The position numbers and the translations under genes were made by a program. Shown here piece by piece: positions 15,591-23,679 of a stretch of 38,800 nucleotides of DNA (positions are counted from its first letter, which is position 1; the number at the start of each line of letters is the position of its first letter). Origin of the DNA: a virus; the IMG/VR virus record IMGVR_UViG_3300032093_000353, positions 1-38,800 of that record. One strand, written 5' to 3'. The notes under the pieces were generated by a model. That model saw only the letters and a program-made list of their open reading frames with translations. It was not told the DNA's origin and did no database searches.

Positions 15591-16826
15591 TTACACGCCG
15601 TCGTTGTTGTAAGCGAACGACACAGCGTGACGAACCGCAACGTCAACCGTCTGGAGAGCGACGATACGAACCGTGCCGCTCGTCGAAGCGGTGTACGGAT
15701 CGACCGTCAGGTCCAGACCGGCCCACATGCCGATCAGCAGGTCCGAGAAGTTACCGAAGTAGACGTTCCCGGCGGTGCACTGCTGCGAACGGATCACGTT
15801 GTAGCCGTTGGCCTGACCGTTTTCGATCACGAACATGCCCGAACCAGCGTCCTTGGCCTTGGTCTTCAGACCGCCGTAGGTGGCAGCGTCAGTGATGTAG
15901 GCAAGGTTGCCCATCAGAGCGTTGTCTTCGGCAACGGCGGTTTCGAGAGCCACCATTTCAGCGAAGGTCGGAACCGCAGCAGCGAAGTTGGTCGGCTTGT
16001 TGACGCCAACAGTGCTGAGGATGCCGGTCGGCTGACCCGACAGGCCGGTGCCTTCCAGAGCGCCCTTGTCGATAGCCAGAGCCAGCGCCTGCGTCAGGTC
16101 GTCGCGAACCAGAGCTTCAACCGAAGGAGTCGATTGAAGGATCAACTGGCGGGTCATGTCGGTGAACGCACCAACAGTCTTCGGCGTCAGGCTGACAGTA
16201 CCGAAGGTCGGTTCCGATTCGCTCGAAGCGCCGCCTTCAGTGCTGATCCAGCCGCCAGCCGAAGCAGCGGTCTTCTTCGGGATCGCCACGTTGCCAACCA
16301 GACCCGGCATCATGCGGGCGCCGGCCTGCATGACCGAAGCCGAGTTGCGCAGAACGTCGATGAAGTCGCCGGCCATCAGATTGGTGGCAACGATTTCGTT
16401 GTCGTCCGAGGTGTTCAGGTCGCGCTGCTTCCAGACGCCGAGAACGTCAACGGGGACCATGATGCCCTGAGCCGAGCGGCCATAACGCTGAGCAGCGGCT
16501 TCACCGGCTTCAAATTCGAAGGCGGCAGCTTCGCGCAGGCGACGGTCGCCGGGGTTGGCGAGGGCGGCAATGGCGCGAACCAGCGAGAAGCTACGGGCTT
16601 CCTTCTTGCTCAGGCCAATGTCCTGATTGTCGAGCGGCTTGTCGTTGCCGATCACTTCCAGCAGTTCGCCACGGAACTGCTCGATGCTCTTGCCCGACTT
16701 GATTGCAGCGTCAGCGAGGTCGCGCTTGTTGTGGCGCGCACCCAGTTCGATGATGGCGGCGGCATTGCGGGCAGCAGCTTCAGCAGCTTCGGCCCGAACC
16801 GCATCCAGATTCACTTCGTCAGCCAT
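15591..16826 (-). CDS. Major capsid protein from an internal start within the fusion ORF
   Basis: Inside the protease-capsid frame an ATG at 16826 (MADEVNLDAVRAEAAEAAAR) is preceded by AGGAGG at 16832-16837 with 5 bases between, the best ribosome site in this gene. Initiation here gives a 411-residue product containing the scaffold-like helical part and the HK97 capsid domain without the protease. That would supply the excess of capsid over protease a prohead needs. The internal start is inferred from sequence. Confidence 0.6.
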   Translation of the reverse strand: MADEVNLDAVRAEAAEAAARNAAAIIELGARHNKRDLADAAIKSGKSIEQFRGELLEVIGNDKPLDNQDIGLSKKEARSFSLVRAIAALANPGDRRLREAAAFEFEAGEAAAQRYGRSAQGIMVPVDVLGVWKQRDLNTSDDNEIVATNLMAGDFIDVLRNSASVMQAGARMMPGLVGNVAIPKKTAASAGGWISTEGGASSESEPTFGTVSLTPKTVGAFTDMTRQLILQSTPSVEALVRDDLTQALALAIDKGALEGTGLSGQPTGILSTVGVNKPTNFAAAVPTFAEMVALETAVAEDNALMGNLAYITDAATYGGLKTKAKDAGSGMFVIENGQANGYNVIRSQQCTAGNVYFGNFSDLLIGMWAGLDLTVDPYTASTSGTVRIVALQTVDVAVRHAVSFAYNNDGV

Positions 16827-17561
16827 TTTGGCCTCCTTTTTGATGGATGGTTCAACGGTAGGTTTGGGTTCGAGAGCAGCCGCGCTACGACCGACGCCGA
16901 CTGACGGGTCAGCAGGGATCGAAACGACAGATACCTCAAGGGGCGACCACGAACGGACAAAGTATTCATCCTTGCCCGAAGCAGAGCGCTCCATTTTGTT
17001 GACGCGGTATCCAACGGAGACGTTTCCGCGAATACCATCGACAACATCCTGAAAAACTTCCTGCGCCAGTGCAGAGCGCCCGAACCGGACCTTGGCTCGC
17101 AGCACCCTGTCGGCAGAAAGTTCGACAGATTCAATCACGCCGATCTGGCGTTCCATATCGTGGTCAAGCAGCAGCGGTGCCCGGCCAGACGCGAGGAAGG
17201 CCATATCAATGGCGCCGTCCTCATGAACAAGAATTTCCCTGCCGAAAGAGCGCTCGACCGGAAGCTCCGAAGATACTGCAATGCTTACAGTGCGCTTCTT
17301 TTCGTCAACGCCGCGAATATCCATGTCGGTGGCGCGACGCTCAAGTTCGACTACGTTCTTGCGGTCGGCTTCTTCAGAAACCAGAACATACTCAGGGCCA
17401 TCTTCGCCCATGTCTTCTTCAACGTCGATTACGGGATCGCTGTCGATCTCGACCTCAACCTTGACCTTCATCCGCTCTTCAAGCTCTTCAGACACGGCGC
17501 GTTCCTCAACAACATTGTCGTCATTTATATCCGAGATGTTGCTTTTATTCAACTCAGACAT
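15591..17561 (-). CDS. Fused prohead protease (S78) and major capsid protein (HK97 fold)
   Basis: The 656-residue protein joins two head functions. After an acidic N-terminus (about 1-90), residues about 90-225 match the S78 prohead protease: H134 in LLLDHDM and S182 in GNVSVGY are the expected catalytic pair. Residues about 246-390 are helical (a delta-domain-like scaffold), and about 390-656 match HK97-fold capsid proteins (SEPTFGTVSLTPKTVGAF, ALEGTGLSGQPTGIL). It starts at 17561, just inside the end of the portal gene, with GAGGG upstream. A strong internal ribosome site before M246 suggests a free capsid form. Confidence 0.88.
   Translation of the reverse strand: MSELNKSNISDINDDNVVEERAVSEELEERMKVKVEVEIDSDPVIDVEEDMGEDGPEYVLVSEEADRKNVVELERRATDMDIRGVDEKKRTVSIAVSSELPVERSFGREILVHEDGAIDMAFLASGRAPLLLDHDMERQIGVIESVELSADRVLRAKVRFGRSALAQEVFQDVVDGIRGNVSVGYRVNKMERSASGKDEYFVRSWSPLEVSVVSIPADPSVGVGRSAAALEPKPTVEPSIKKEAKMADEVNLDAVRAEAAEAAARNAAAIIELGARHNKRDLADAAIKSGKSIEQFRGELLEVIGNDKPLDNQDIGLSKKEARSFSLVRAIAALANPGDRRLREAAAFEFEAGEAAAQRYGRSAQGIMVPVDVLGVWKQRDLNTSDDNEIVATNLMAGDFIDVLRNSASVMQAGARMMPGLVGNVAIPKKTAASAGGWISTEGGASSESEPTFGTVSLTPKTVGAFTDMTRQLILQSTPSVEALVRDDLTQALALAIDKGALEGTGLSGQPTGILSTVGVNKPTNFAAAVPTFAEMVALETAVAEDNALMGNLAYITDAATYGGLKTKAKDAGSGMFVIENGQANGYNVIRSQQCTAGNVYFGNFSDLLIGMWAGLDLTVDPYTASTSGTVRIVALQTVDVAVRHAVSFAYNNDGV
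16832..16837 (-). promoter_or_regulatory. Strong internal Shine-Dalgarno for free capsid protein
   Basis: AGGAGG on the minus strand, 5 bases upstream of an in-frame ATG at the exact protease/capsid junction. A perfect match to the anti-SD by chance at this position is unlikely. Confidence 0.65.
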
Positions 17562-19044
17562 TTGCACTACCCTCTTGAGAAATTTCCGCGCCCTTAGCCT
17601 GAAGATTGCCACCAAACGGCCCAAACGCAAGATCAAGGCCGAATTGCTGGGCAAGCTCCTTGTCGCGCTGCCACTGACTGAAGGTTTCTTCGATGTCTCG
17701 CCCAAACTGGCCGGCGACATCGCTCATCGACATGATGCCGTTGTGCATGCCGTCCACAACAGCCGCAATTTCCTTCTGCGGATCAACCCACTGCCATGAA
17801 CGGCCCCGGAAGGTGGCGGCATTGTAGAACTTGTCGAAGCGGGTCGCCGGAATGGGGACAAGTCCAAATTCCATGACATGCTGCAACCAGATGGCAAAGG
17901 CCGGCGCCTCAAAATGCTCGATCAGGAAGCGCTGAAGCATCTTGTAGGCGTCGCGCTCTTCCAGCGCGCCCTGCCGCACAGAGCTATAGGACGTTTCGGC
18001 CAAATCGCCCGAAAGGCTGGCGTAGGAAACACCAAGACCGGAAGCGATGCCGCGCAGGATGCCCTTCTGAAAGTCAGAGAAAGCCGTCGCCGGGTGATTG
18101 GGATCAAACGGCTTGAAGTCCACGCCAGCAGGAAGCTGGTGGAACGTGCCGGGCTCTGCGTCGATAATCGGCACCGTATTGTCGTAATCGTCGGCGGGCA
18201 TGTCCTCGCCGCTCTCGGAGACAAAGAAGCCCATCTTAGATGCCGCCATGCGGGCTGCGACAAGCTCAGCCTCGCGGTGCGCGTTCAGCATCTTCAACTG
18301 GCTAATCGCCGGCGCCATCCAAGGCTCGCCGCGCGTCTGCCCGGCGCGATCTGGCGCATAGATGTGCAGCATGTTCTCTGCCGGGATTCGCACAGCCGCG
18401 CGCTGATATGCAGCCGCGAAGTCATAGTCGCCGGGGTGACGGGGCTTCACCCAGTAGGCCACTGGGCGCTGATATTCGTCAAGCTCGATGCCCATGCGAA
18501 TTTCAGTGCCATTCCGCAGGCGCTCGTTCTTTTGCTCGTCAATCTGGTCGGCTTCGACCGGATGAAAGGCAATCCCATGCTTAAAGCGACGGTTCTTGAC
18601 CACCTGAATGAAGGCTTCGCCGTCGCGGGCGACAGTTTCAATGACATACTTCTCGACATCGACGCGGCTGCGCTTGCCGTCCGGCGTGAAGTTGCCCTTC
18701 AGGCTAAAAACGGCCCAAGCCTGCTCAATGATCTGGTTGCCAATGGTATCGAGGCTGCCGTCAGTATTGCGCGCCTTAATCTGCGCCGCAATGCCATTCT
18801 CGCCGACGACATTGGTCTTAAGCAGGTTGAGATAACGGCGAACATAAACGTCGTCACGCGCCAAGGTCCGCGAGCGATTGCGCATCGTCACCAGATCGCT
18901 GCGAAGCTCGCTGTCGGCGCTGCGGTTTGAACTTAGAAAGTCAGCAAAGAGCCGCCCGACATTGGCAGCGTGATATGAGCGCTTGCGAGGCGCGGCCACC
19001 GCCCGCCCTTCAGGCAGCCCAAGCAAATTACGCCATACGCTCAT
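17554..19044 (-). CDS. Portal protein (lambda gpB family)
   Basis: The 496-residue protein matches the lambda-type portal family: an N-terminal region with RNRSRTLARDDVYVRRYLNLLKTNVVG, the central EADQIDEQ/NGTEIRMGIELDEYQRPVAYWV region and the conserved GVSYASLSGDLAETSYSSVR (about 340-360). It forms the dodecameric DNA-entry ring of the head. It overlaps the upstream joining protein by 4 bases and the capsid fusion by 8. No C-terminal protease is fused to it; the protease is instead fused to the capsid. Confidence 0.92.
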   Translation of the reverse strand: MSVWRNLLGLPEGRAVAAPRKRSYHAANVGRLFADFLSSNRSADSELRSDLVTMRNRSRTLARDDVYVRRYLNLLKTNVVGENGIAAQIKARNTDGSLDTIGNQIIEQAWAVFSLKGNFTPDGKRSRVDVEKYVIETVARDGEAFIQVVKNRRFKHGIAFHPVEADQIDEQKNERLRNGTEIRMGIELDEYQRPVAYWVKPRHPGDYDFAAAYQRAAVRIPAENMLHIYAPDRAGQTRGEPWMAPAISQLKMLNAHREAELVAARMAASKMGFFVSESGEDMPADDYDNTVPIIDAEPGTFHQLPAGVDFKPFDPNHPATAFSDFQKGILRGIASGLGVSYASLSGDLAETSYSSVRQGALEERDAYKMLQRFLIEHFEAPAFAIWLQHVMEFGLVPIPATRFDKFYNAATFRGRSWQWVDPQKEIAAVVDGMHNGIMSMSDVAGQFGRDIEETFSQWQRDKELAQQFGLDLAFGPFGGNLQAKGAEISQEGSANV

Positions 19045-19628
19045 AGGAATCGCACCTTTACAGTCGTTTTAGTCGGCCTGCCCAAGGCAATGGCGTTGTC
19101 GCGGCGCTCCTTAAGGACTTCCTTGCGGTAGTAATCGCGCCACTGAAGCAAGTCAGAAACGCTCATCTTGGAGATAGAGCGGCCCTGAATTGCATAAGAA
19201 GAAACATCCTTGTCGGCGCGGCCCTCAAGCAGCGACTCGATCTTGTCGAGCATGATCTCAGCATGAGTGCGGGGGTCAGCGCCATTGCTGTCGAGGTCGG
19301 GAATAGCCTCGAACTCGCCGCGCTCGACAACAATGCGATTGCCGGTGGCGGTTTGGACAACCTCAAGCTGCCAGTGATAGAAGCCCGGTGTAAATAGCTC
19401 AGAAGTGGCGCTCGAAACCTGAAACAGGTAATAATCAGTACGCTCAATCGCAGGCAATTGAATTTCCGACGCGCCGCCCTGAGTGATCCGGGCCACATAC
19501 TGCGCCGAATGCGTGGCAGGCGGATAGGCTTCGGCAAGCGCCGTCTTTTTCCACTGGATGAAGTCGCCAACCACTATCTTAAGCGGTTCGCCCTCTGGAG
19601 CATTGCTTTCGTCGAACAGGTTAGCCAT
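19041..19628 (-). CDS. gpW-like head-tail joining protein with N-terminal domain
   Basis: The 195-residue protein sits between terminase and portal, the place of lambda gpW. The last ~65 residues (DKIESLLEGRADKDVSSYAI, GRSISKMSVSDLLQWRDYYR) match the gpW-type pattern of two helices with 'GRSI...LLxWR'. The first ~125 residues are an extra beta-rich domain that lambda gpW lacks. It probably helps attach tails to filled heads; the role of the extra domain is unknown. Confidence 0.7.
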   Translation of the reverse strand: MANLFDESNAPEGEPLKIVVGDFIQWKKTALAEAYPPATHSAQYVARITQGGASEIQLPAIERTDYYLFQVSSATSELFTPGFYHWQLEVVQTATGNRIVVERGEFEAIPDLDSNGADPRTHAEIMLDKIESLLEGRADKDVSSYAIQGRSISKMSVSDLLQWRDYYRKEVLKERRDNAIALGRPTKTTVKVRFL

Positions 19629-19634
19629 CAGCCC

Positions 19635-21500
19635 TCAACGCCAGTTATTCGCAAATCCGCCCTTTGGTCTTGCCCGCTTGGGGCCTACCAGTGGATGCGG
19701 CTTCGCCACCTCCTTCGGGGCTGCAACTTCCGCCCTACGCTCCACATTAGCATAAAAGCGGCGAGCAATGCTATCCATATTCACATTTAATATGTGAAAG
19801 GCAGCAATCGCGTAAACACGAACGTCCAGAGCCTCGTTTCTGGTGCGGGTTTTCACCCAAGTTCTGGTCGGATAACCCTTGTGATACTTGATGACCTGCT
19901 TTTCCGCCGTCAACTGCCGGAAGTATTCATCATCCCGTTTTGCCTGAAAATGGCAGTAACCGGGGCCGACTTCGTCAATTCTTAGCCGGGCATAGTGCAG
20001 TTCCTTGGCCGTATCTACGCCAATGGCGTATAGCGGGACCTTGCCGACGTTGTTTTTGCTGGGGCGACCCACGATTGGCTTACCCTCGCCGCCGACACCC
20101 TTGATGGCAAACACCCGGTGGCCGGCGCGAGTCTTGGCATAGTTATAGACAGCGCGGGTGTGGTGACCGCCGGAGTCCACGCAAGTTGCGCGGATAAGCA
20201 TAGGCTCGCCAATCGGATGCTCATAGGTCGCCAGAATAATCTCATCCAGTTGCGCCCAGAGGCGCGGCGATGACGGATCGCCATACAGAACGTGGTATTC
20301 AATCTGCCAGCTTTCCTCCCCGGCGCCCCAACCGACCACTTCGACTTCGAGGCGGTCGTCCTGTACGTCAACGCCGGCAGTCAGCAGCACGACATCCTCC
20401 GGGATGCCATCATAATCCTCTTTGCGCTGCGCCACGGCATAATCATCGACGCCGTCGCCCTGATCTTCCCAAGTCTCGGCCAGAATAGTGTTAACGAACG
20501 TCTTCAGCCGCATTGGGTCTTTGCGGCAGGCCAGAAACTCCTCGACCGTATCGACCAAATCGACCCAAGGGGAGTACAGCGCATTGAACCAAAAGCCGGC
20601 GGCGCCGTTAAACTTGGCCGTAGCCACCCATTGCCCGCGCGAGACAGCCGCGTGCCGTTCGCTTTCCGTCCAGCCGGCACCGCATTCCGCACAGTGATAG
20701 CGCGCCGTCTTGGGATTATCGTCTTCCCAGTTGACGTTGGCCCAGAGCAAAAGCTGAGAATGGTCGCAATGCGGGCAAGGGACATAAAACTTGCGTTTAT
20801 CTGTCTCCTCGTATGCGTCCTCGATCCGGCTTGCACCCCGATTGGTCGGGGTCGATACCTGAATTATCTTCCGGTTCCAAAACGTAGCCGCTCGCCGCTT
20901 AGCCAGAGAAATTGGGTCACCTTCTTCACCTGCCGAAGGAGGGTATCGGTCAACTTCGTCGCATAGGACAACGCGAATAGGACGAGAAGCAAGGGAAGAT
21001 GGACTGTTAGCCCCAACAAGAGACAGAGCGCCACCAGCGAAAACCTTATGAAGTGTCGTATTATTAGCATCTTTGGCCCTACTATCGTTAACCAGCCCAC
21101 GCAGAGCCGGGGTTGGACGGATCAGACCGGCGGTGACGCGGTCCTTCGAGAAAGACTGCGCCATATCGACGGTCGGCTGCATCACCAAGATCGGGCAGGG
21201 ATCATGGTGCATGTGATAGCCAATGGTATTGAGGATCGCCTCAGACTTGCCGGACTGCGTGCCGCACATGACGACGACTTCGCGCACAGACGGGTCGGAG
21301 CAGGCGTCCATGATGCCGCGCTGGTACTCCGCACGCGAAGTATACCACCGACCGGGCTCAGCCGAAGACTGGGAATCCAGCCGCCGTTCGGCATCAGCCC
21401 ACTCGGCCACGCTCAAGCGCGGCGGCGGAGTCAGGCGGCGCATTGCGTTAGCCATCTGGCTAAGAGCCTCCGCCCTAATCGTCTGGTCTAAGACAATCAT
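19635..21500 (-). CDS. Terminase large subunit (GpA family)
   Basis: The 621-residue packaging motor has an N-terminal ATPase with Walker A CGTQSGKS (79-86) and Walker B VVLCDE (177-182), then a two-CxxC zinc-binding insert (CPHC at 242, CAEC at 270). The C-terminal nuclease has D378 in AGVDVQDDRLE and a second acidic site at DSGGHH. This is the lambda gpA type, which generally cuts at cos sites. It overlaps the small subunit gene by ATGA and works with it and the portal to fill heads. Confidence 0.95.
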   Translation of the reverse strand: MIVLDQTIRAEALSQMANAMRRLTPPPRLSVAEWADAERRLDSQSSAEPGRWYTSRAEYQRGIMDACSDPSVREVVVMCGTQSGKSEAILNTIGYHMHHDPCPILVMQPTVDMAQSFSKDRVTAGLIRPTPALRGLVNDSRAKDANNTTLHKVFAGGALSLVGANSPSSLASRPIRVVLCDEVDRYPPSAGEEGDPISLAKRRAATFWNRKIIQVSTPTNRGASRIEDAYEETDKRKFYVPCPHCDHSQLLLWANVNWEDDNPKTARYHCAECGAGWTESERHAAVSRGQWVATAKFNGAAGFWFNALYSPWVDLVDTVEEFLACRKDPMRLKTFVNTILAETWEDQGDGVDDYAVAQRKEDYDGIPEDVVLLTAGVDVQDDRLEVEVVGWGAGEESWQIEYHVLYGDPSSPRLWAQLDEIILATYEHPIGEPMLIRATCVDSGGHHTRAVYNYAKTRAGHRVFAIKGVGGEGKPIVGRPSKNNVGKVPLYAIGVDTAKELHYARLRIDEVGPGYCHFQAKRDDEYFRQLTAEKQVIKYHKGYPTRTWVKTRTRNEALDVRVYAIAAFHILNVNMDSIARRFYANVERRAEVAAPKEVAKPHPLVGPKRARPKGGFANNWR

Positions 21501-21934
21501 GACTTCAGCTTGTCGATCTTACGAGGCCGGCCCCGCTTCTTGGGCGCCTCATCTTCGGCAATTGCATCTACCGGCGCCGCAGTTCCGGTCGCCACGGGGT
21601 CAACGCTAGGGTTGTAGTTAGCTAATTCGCTTAACGCCTCGCGGACCGCGTCTTCCAGCCGTTCCTTAATGACGCTGACATCGCTGGTGCCGGCCACAAT
21701 GGGCGCCATCTTGGTCGGGACCGCTAGCATCTTGGCCCGGCAGGCGTGCAGGACACTTTCCCACGCCTTCACCACATCAGCGGTAAAGCACATGGTCGCC
21801 TTGATCCGCTGAAGCTCTAGCTCCGCGATCTCGGCTTCCGCATTAATCTTGCGGGTGCGGGCTTCGTCGTAGGACATGCCCACATTAGTGAGCATCATAC
21901 TTTCTTCACCTGCCCGCTTGCGCGACTCTGTCAT
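21497..21934 (-). CDS. Terminase small subunit (Nu1-like)
   Basis: The 145-residue protein precedes the GpA-type large subunit and overlaps it by 4 bases. The middle is helical (EARTRKINAEAEIAELELQR), as in Nu1-type small subunits. The C-terminus carries an AT-hook-like KKRGRPRKIDK, suggesting minor-groove DNA binding. It would recognise the packaging site and load the large subunit. A typical N-terminal winged HTH is not obvious, so recognition may differ from lambda Nu1. Confidence 0.75.
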   Translation of the reverse strand: MTESRKRAGEESMMLTNVGMSYDEARTRKINAEAEIAELELQRIKATMCFTADVVKAWESVLHACRAKMLAVPTKMAPIVAGTSDVSVIKERLEDAVREALSELANYNPSVDPVATGTAAPVDAIAEDEAPKKRGRPRKIDKLKS

Positions 21935-22842
21935 TAGAAGGTTAGACCCATTTTGCCGTAATGCTCGCGCATTCTAGCAGCCGCCTCTGGTTTAAGCAAC
22001 TGAAGCCAACGACTGGGGTGGTGCGCGGCCTTTGCAGAGTTACAACTCCAGCACATCACTGTGACATTGCTGGCGGAATGAGTGCCGCCAAGTTTTAGCG
22101 GAACAATGTGGTCAAGCACCTTATCGTCGCGCTCCATATAGCCATCGCAGCATGGGCATATTTTTACCGAAAATCTTTCTCGCATCAGTTCAGATGTAAT
22201 TGTCCCATCTGAACGCTCATCAATAGTCGCTTGTCGGCGCGTATTGCCATTCCACTCGCCAGAATGAACCTTGGCCGATCGGCATGGCCTACAGGTTGTC
22301 TGCCTTCCATCTTTTGCAGCCTTGTTTGGTGAGAAGTCATTGAATGACTTTCTGATGCCGCAAGCAGAGCACGTTTTCATGCGCTCAGAAATATCAATAT
22401 CTACTTCGGCATCAGTTCGCTTGGGCGGCGAGCAACAATATTTGCGGGTTTTGCCTGCATAATTTCCACGAGCAGTGCCGCGTTCTATGGGCCACTTAGA
22501 CCTTGGACTTTCCTGCCCGCATCTAGAGCATTTCATAAGAACAGACAAAAGCTTGTCCTTTCTGCCTTGGGCGTTAGCCATCTTTTTTTGTAGATTGTCG
22601 AATGACATTTTGAGCCTTTGATTGCGGGCCGAAACCCTACCAATTTCAGTGCTGCAATTTTTGCAATAGCTTGGGAATCTCGTCGGATAATTTGCATTAA
22701 CCCGATACTCGTCAATCGGCTTATGCGTTTTGCACCTGACGCATAGCCATAACTCCCCCATCAGGCGCTTAGCCTTTGTCATTTCAAACACGCGTTCCGC
22801 GTATTCTCTCTGCTTTTGAGATGGCGCTCGCTTTTTTCCCAT
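21934..22842 (-). CDS. HNH endonuclease with multiple zinc-binding CxxC pairs
   Basis: The 302-residue protein ends in an HNH nuclease domain (about 225-280): CPCC, then LDHIVPLKLGGTHSASNV and MCWSCNSAKAAHH. Upstream are several CxxC units (VRCKTH, YCKNC, KCSRCG, TCSACG, CRPCRS) that look like serial zinc fingers. HNH enzymes next to cos-type terminases assist packaging cleavage in phages such as HK97; a homing role is the alternative. The stop overlaps the small terminase start (TAATG). There is no good ribosome site at the start; a promoter ends only a few bases before the ATG, so the message may be leaderless. Confidence 0.85.
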   Translation of the reverse strand: MGKKRAPSQKQREYAERVFEMTKAKRLMGELWLCVRCKTHKPIDEYRVNANYPTRFPSYCKNCSTEIGRVSARNQRLKMSFDNLQKKMANAQGRKDKLLSVLMKCSRCGQESPRSKWPIERGTARGNYAGKTRKYCCSPPKRTDAEVDIDISERMKTCSACGIRKSFNDFSPNKAAKDGRQTTCRPCRSAKVHSGEWNGNTRRQATIDERSDGTITSELMRERFSVKICPCCDGYMERDDKVLDHIVPLKLGGTHSASNVTVMCWSCNSAKAAHHPSRWLQLLKPEAAARMREHYGKMGLTF

Positions 22843-22848
22843 AGCCCG

Positions 22849-22878
22849 AACCTATGGCATCATGGTGGGTTTAGTCAA
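22849..22878 (-). promoter_or_regulatory. Candidate leftward promoter for the late operon
   Basis: On the minus strand TTGACT (22873-22878), an 18-base spacer and TAGGTT (22849-22854). The -35 is 5/6; the -10 is weak (3/6). The expected start falls within a few bases of the HNH ATG at 22842. A phage late regulator might assist. Confidence 0.4.
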
Positions 22879-23188
22879 CTGGCAATAGGTGTGACATCTT
22901 TGCAACTGGGGTCCGAATCACCCGCAGGGGCCAGATCGCCAGCAGGACCCGTTGCCGCCCCTGCACAGAATGCCCCGGAAATGCCCAGAAACAGGGCCTA
23001 GGGCGCGACGATATGGCATGGGCATGCCGTATACTAGGGCCATATGGCAGGCGCTAGCAGGGGCGTTTTTGGGGCGTTTCGGGCATGGCCGATTGACCTA
23101 TACCGCAAGCGCAATCGCCCGGAACAAACGCGCGCCGGGCATAGCAAGCGGGGCGCAAGCTTTCGCCGCGCCCCGGATTGCGAGCAAT
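22879..23188. other. Non-coding stretch upstream of terminase; candidate cos region
   Basis: About 310 bases with no convincing gene. It holds an imperfect 22-bp dyad at 23011-23032 (arms ATATGGCATG and CATGCCGTAT with GG between, one mismatched pair) and a perfect 10-bp palindrome GCCATATGGC at 23039-23048. In lambda-like phages cos lies just upstream of the terminase genes, so these are candidate cos or terminase-binding elements. The frame 22952-23239 on the plus strand looks spurious. Confidence 0.4.
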
Positions 23189-23214
23189 GAAAAGCCCGGC
23201 GCAATGGCCGGGCT
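23189..23214 (-). terminator. Intrinsic terminator of the small-protein island
   Basis: On the minus strand a 7-bp stem (AGCCCGG with CCGGGCT) and 8-base loop are followed by TTTT, starting 5 bases after the XRE gene stop. It would end the leftward island transcript before the late operon. Confidence 0.75.
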
Positions 23215-23218
23215 CAGG

Positions 23219-23374
23219 CTAAATGGCGAGTCGGGCTAGCATTGCGACTCGTTTGTTGATTGGCGCGCGCCCCGTTTCAAGCTTGCGGTAATGCGACTCT
23301 GTCATTGCCAGCAAGCTTGCGGCTTGCGCTTGCGTTATGCCCCGCGCTTTGCGCCATGATGCTAGGTCAATCAT
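23219..23374 (-). CDS. XRE/Cro-type repressor-like DNA-binding protein (51 aa)
   Basis: The 51-residue protein is almost entirely an XRE helix-turn-helix: MIDLASWRKARGITQAQAAS, then LLAMTESHYRKLETGRAPI. It lacks any dimerisation or sensor domain, so it is Cro-sized. AAGGGG lies 5 bases before the ATG, which overlaps the upstream stop (ATGA). It is the last gene of the island operon and is followed by a terminator. It probably regulates this operon or the nearby late promoter. Confidence 0.8.
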   Translation of the reverse strand: MIDLASWRKARGITQAQAASLLAMTESHYRKLETGRAPINKRVAMLARLAI

Positions 23375-23652
23375 AGCTGCCCCTTTGCTTTAGCGATTGC
23401 GGCGCGTGCTGCATCCATAGTTGGCCCCGTCATGCCCACACCATTAAAGATTTCATCGAGTGCGGCCAGCAGATCGGGCGCGGCGGCGATCAGGCGGGCA
23501 TTCGCATCGGCATTGATATATTGAGCCGCCTGCACGGCAGGATTCACCGCTTCCGCAACGCAATAGCCATTTGCGTCCCGAATGAGCTTTAAGCCGCGCC
23601 CCGTTGTTTCGCAGATATGCCACGGGGCAGGCGTATGATTGACGTTTTCCAT
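23371..23652 (-). CDS. Phage 'TPAPW...ARLIAAAPDLL' protein (93 aa)
   Basis: The 93-residue protein carries HTPAPWHI near its start and NADANARLIAAAPDLLAAL in the middle, the signature of a very common phage family (Ead/Ea22-related) with no established function. It overlaps the XRE gene by ATGA. Such genes usually lie in early accessory regions. Confidence 0.75.
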   Translation of the reverse strand: MENVNHTPAPWHICETTGRGLKLIRDANGYCVAEAVNPAVQAAQYINADANARLIAAAPDLLAALDEIFNGVGMTGPTMDAARAAIAKAKGQL

Positions 23653-23679
23653 GTTCCTATTTCCTTTCGATCAATTGAC

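Noticed and set aside
15627-16904. Long plus-strand frame of 425 codons
   Set aside because: It is antisense to the protease-capsid gene, which has clear catalytic motifs and family character; the frame is a by-product of codon bias.
17878-18930. Plus-strand frame of 350 codons
   Set aside because: Antisense to the portal gene, no ribosome site and no family pattern.
22952-23239. Plus-strand frame of 95 codons upstream of terminase
   Set aside because: It overlaps the terminator hairpin and the XRE gene end and has no ribosome site.
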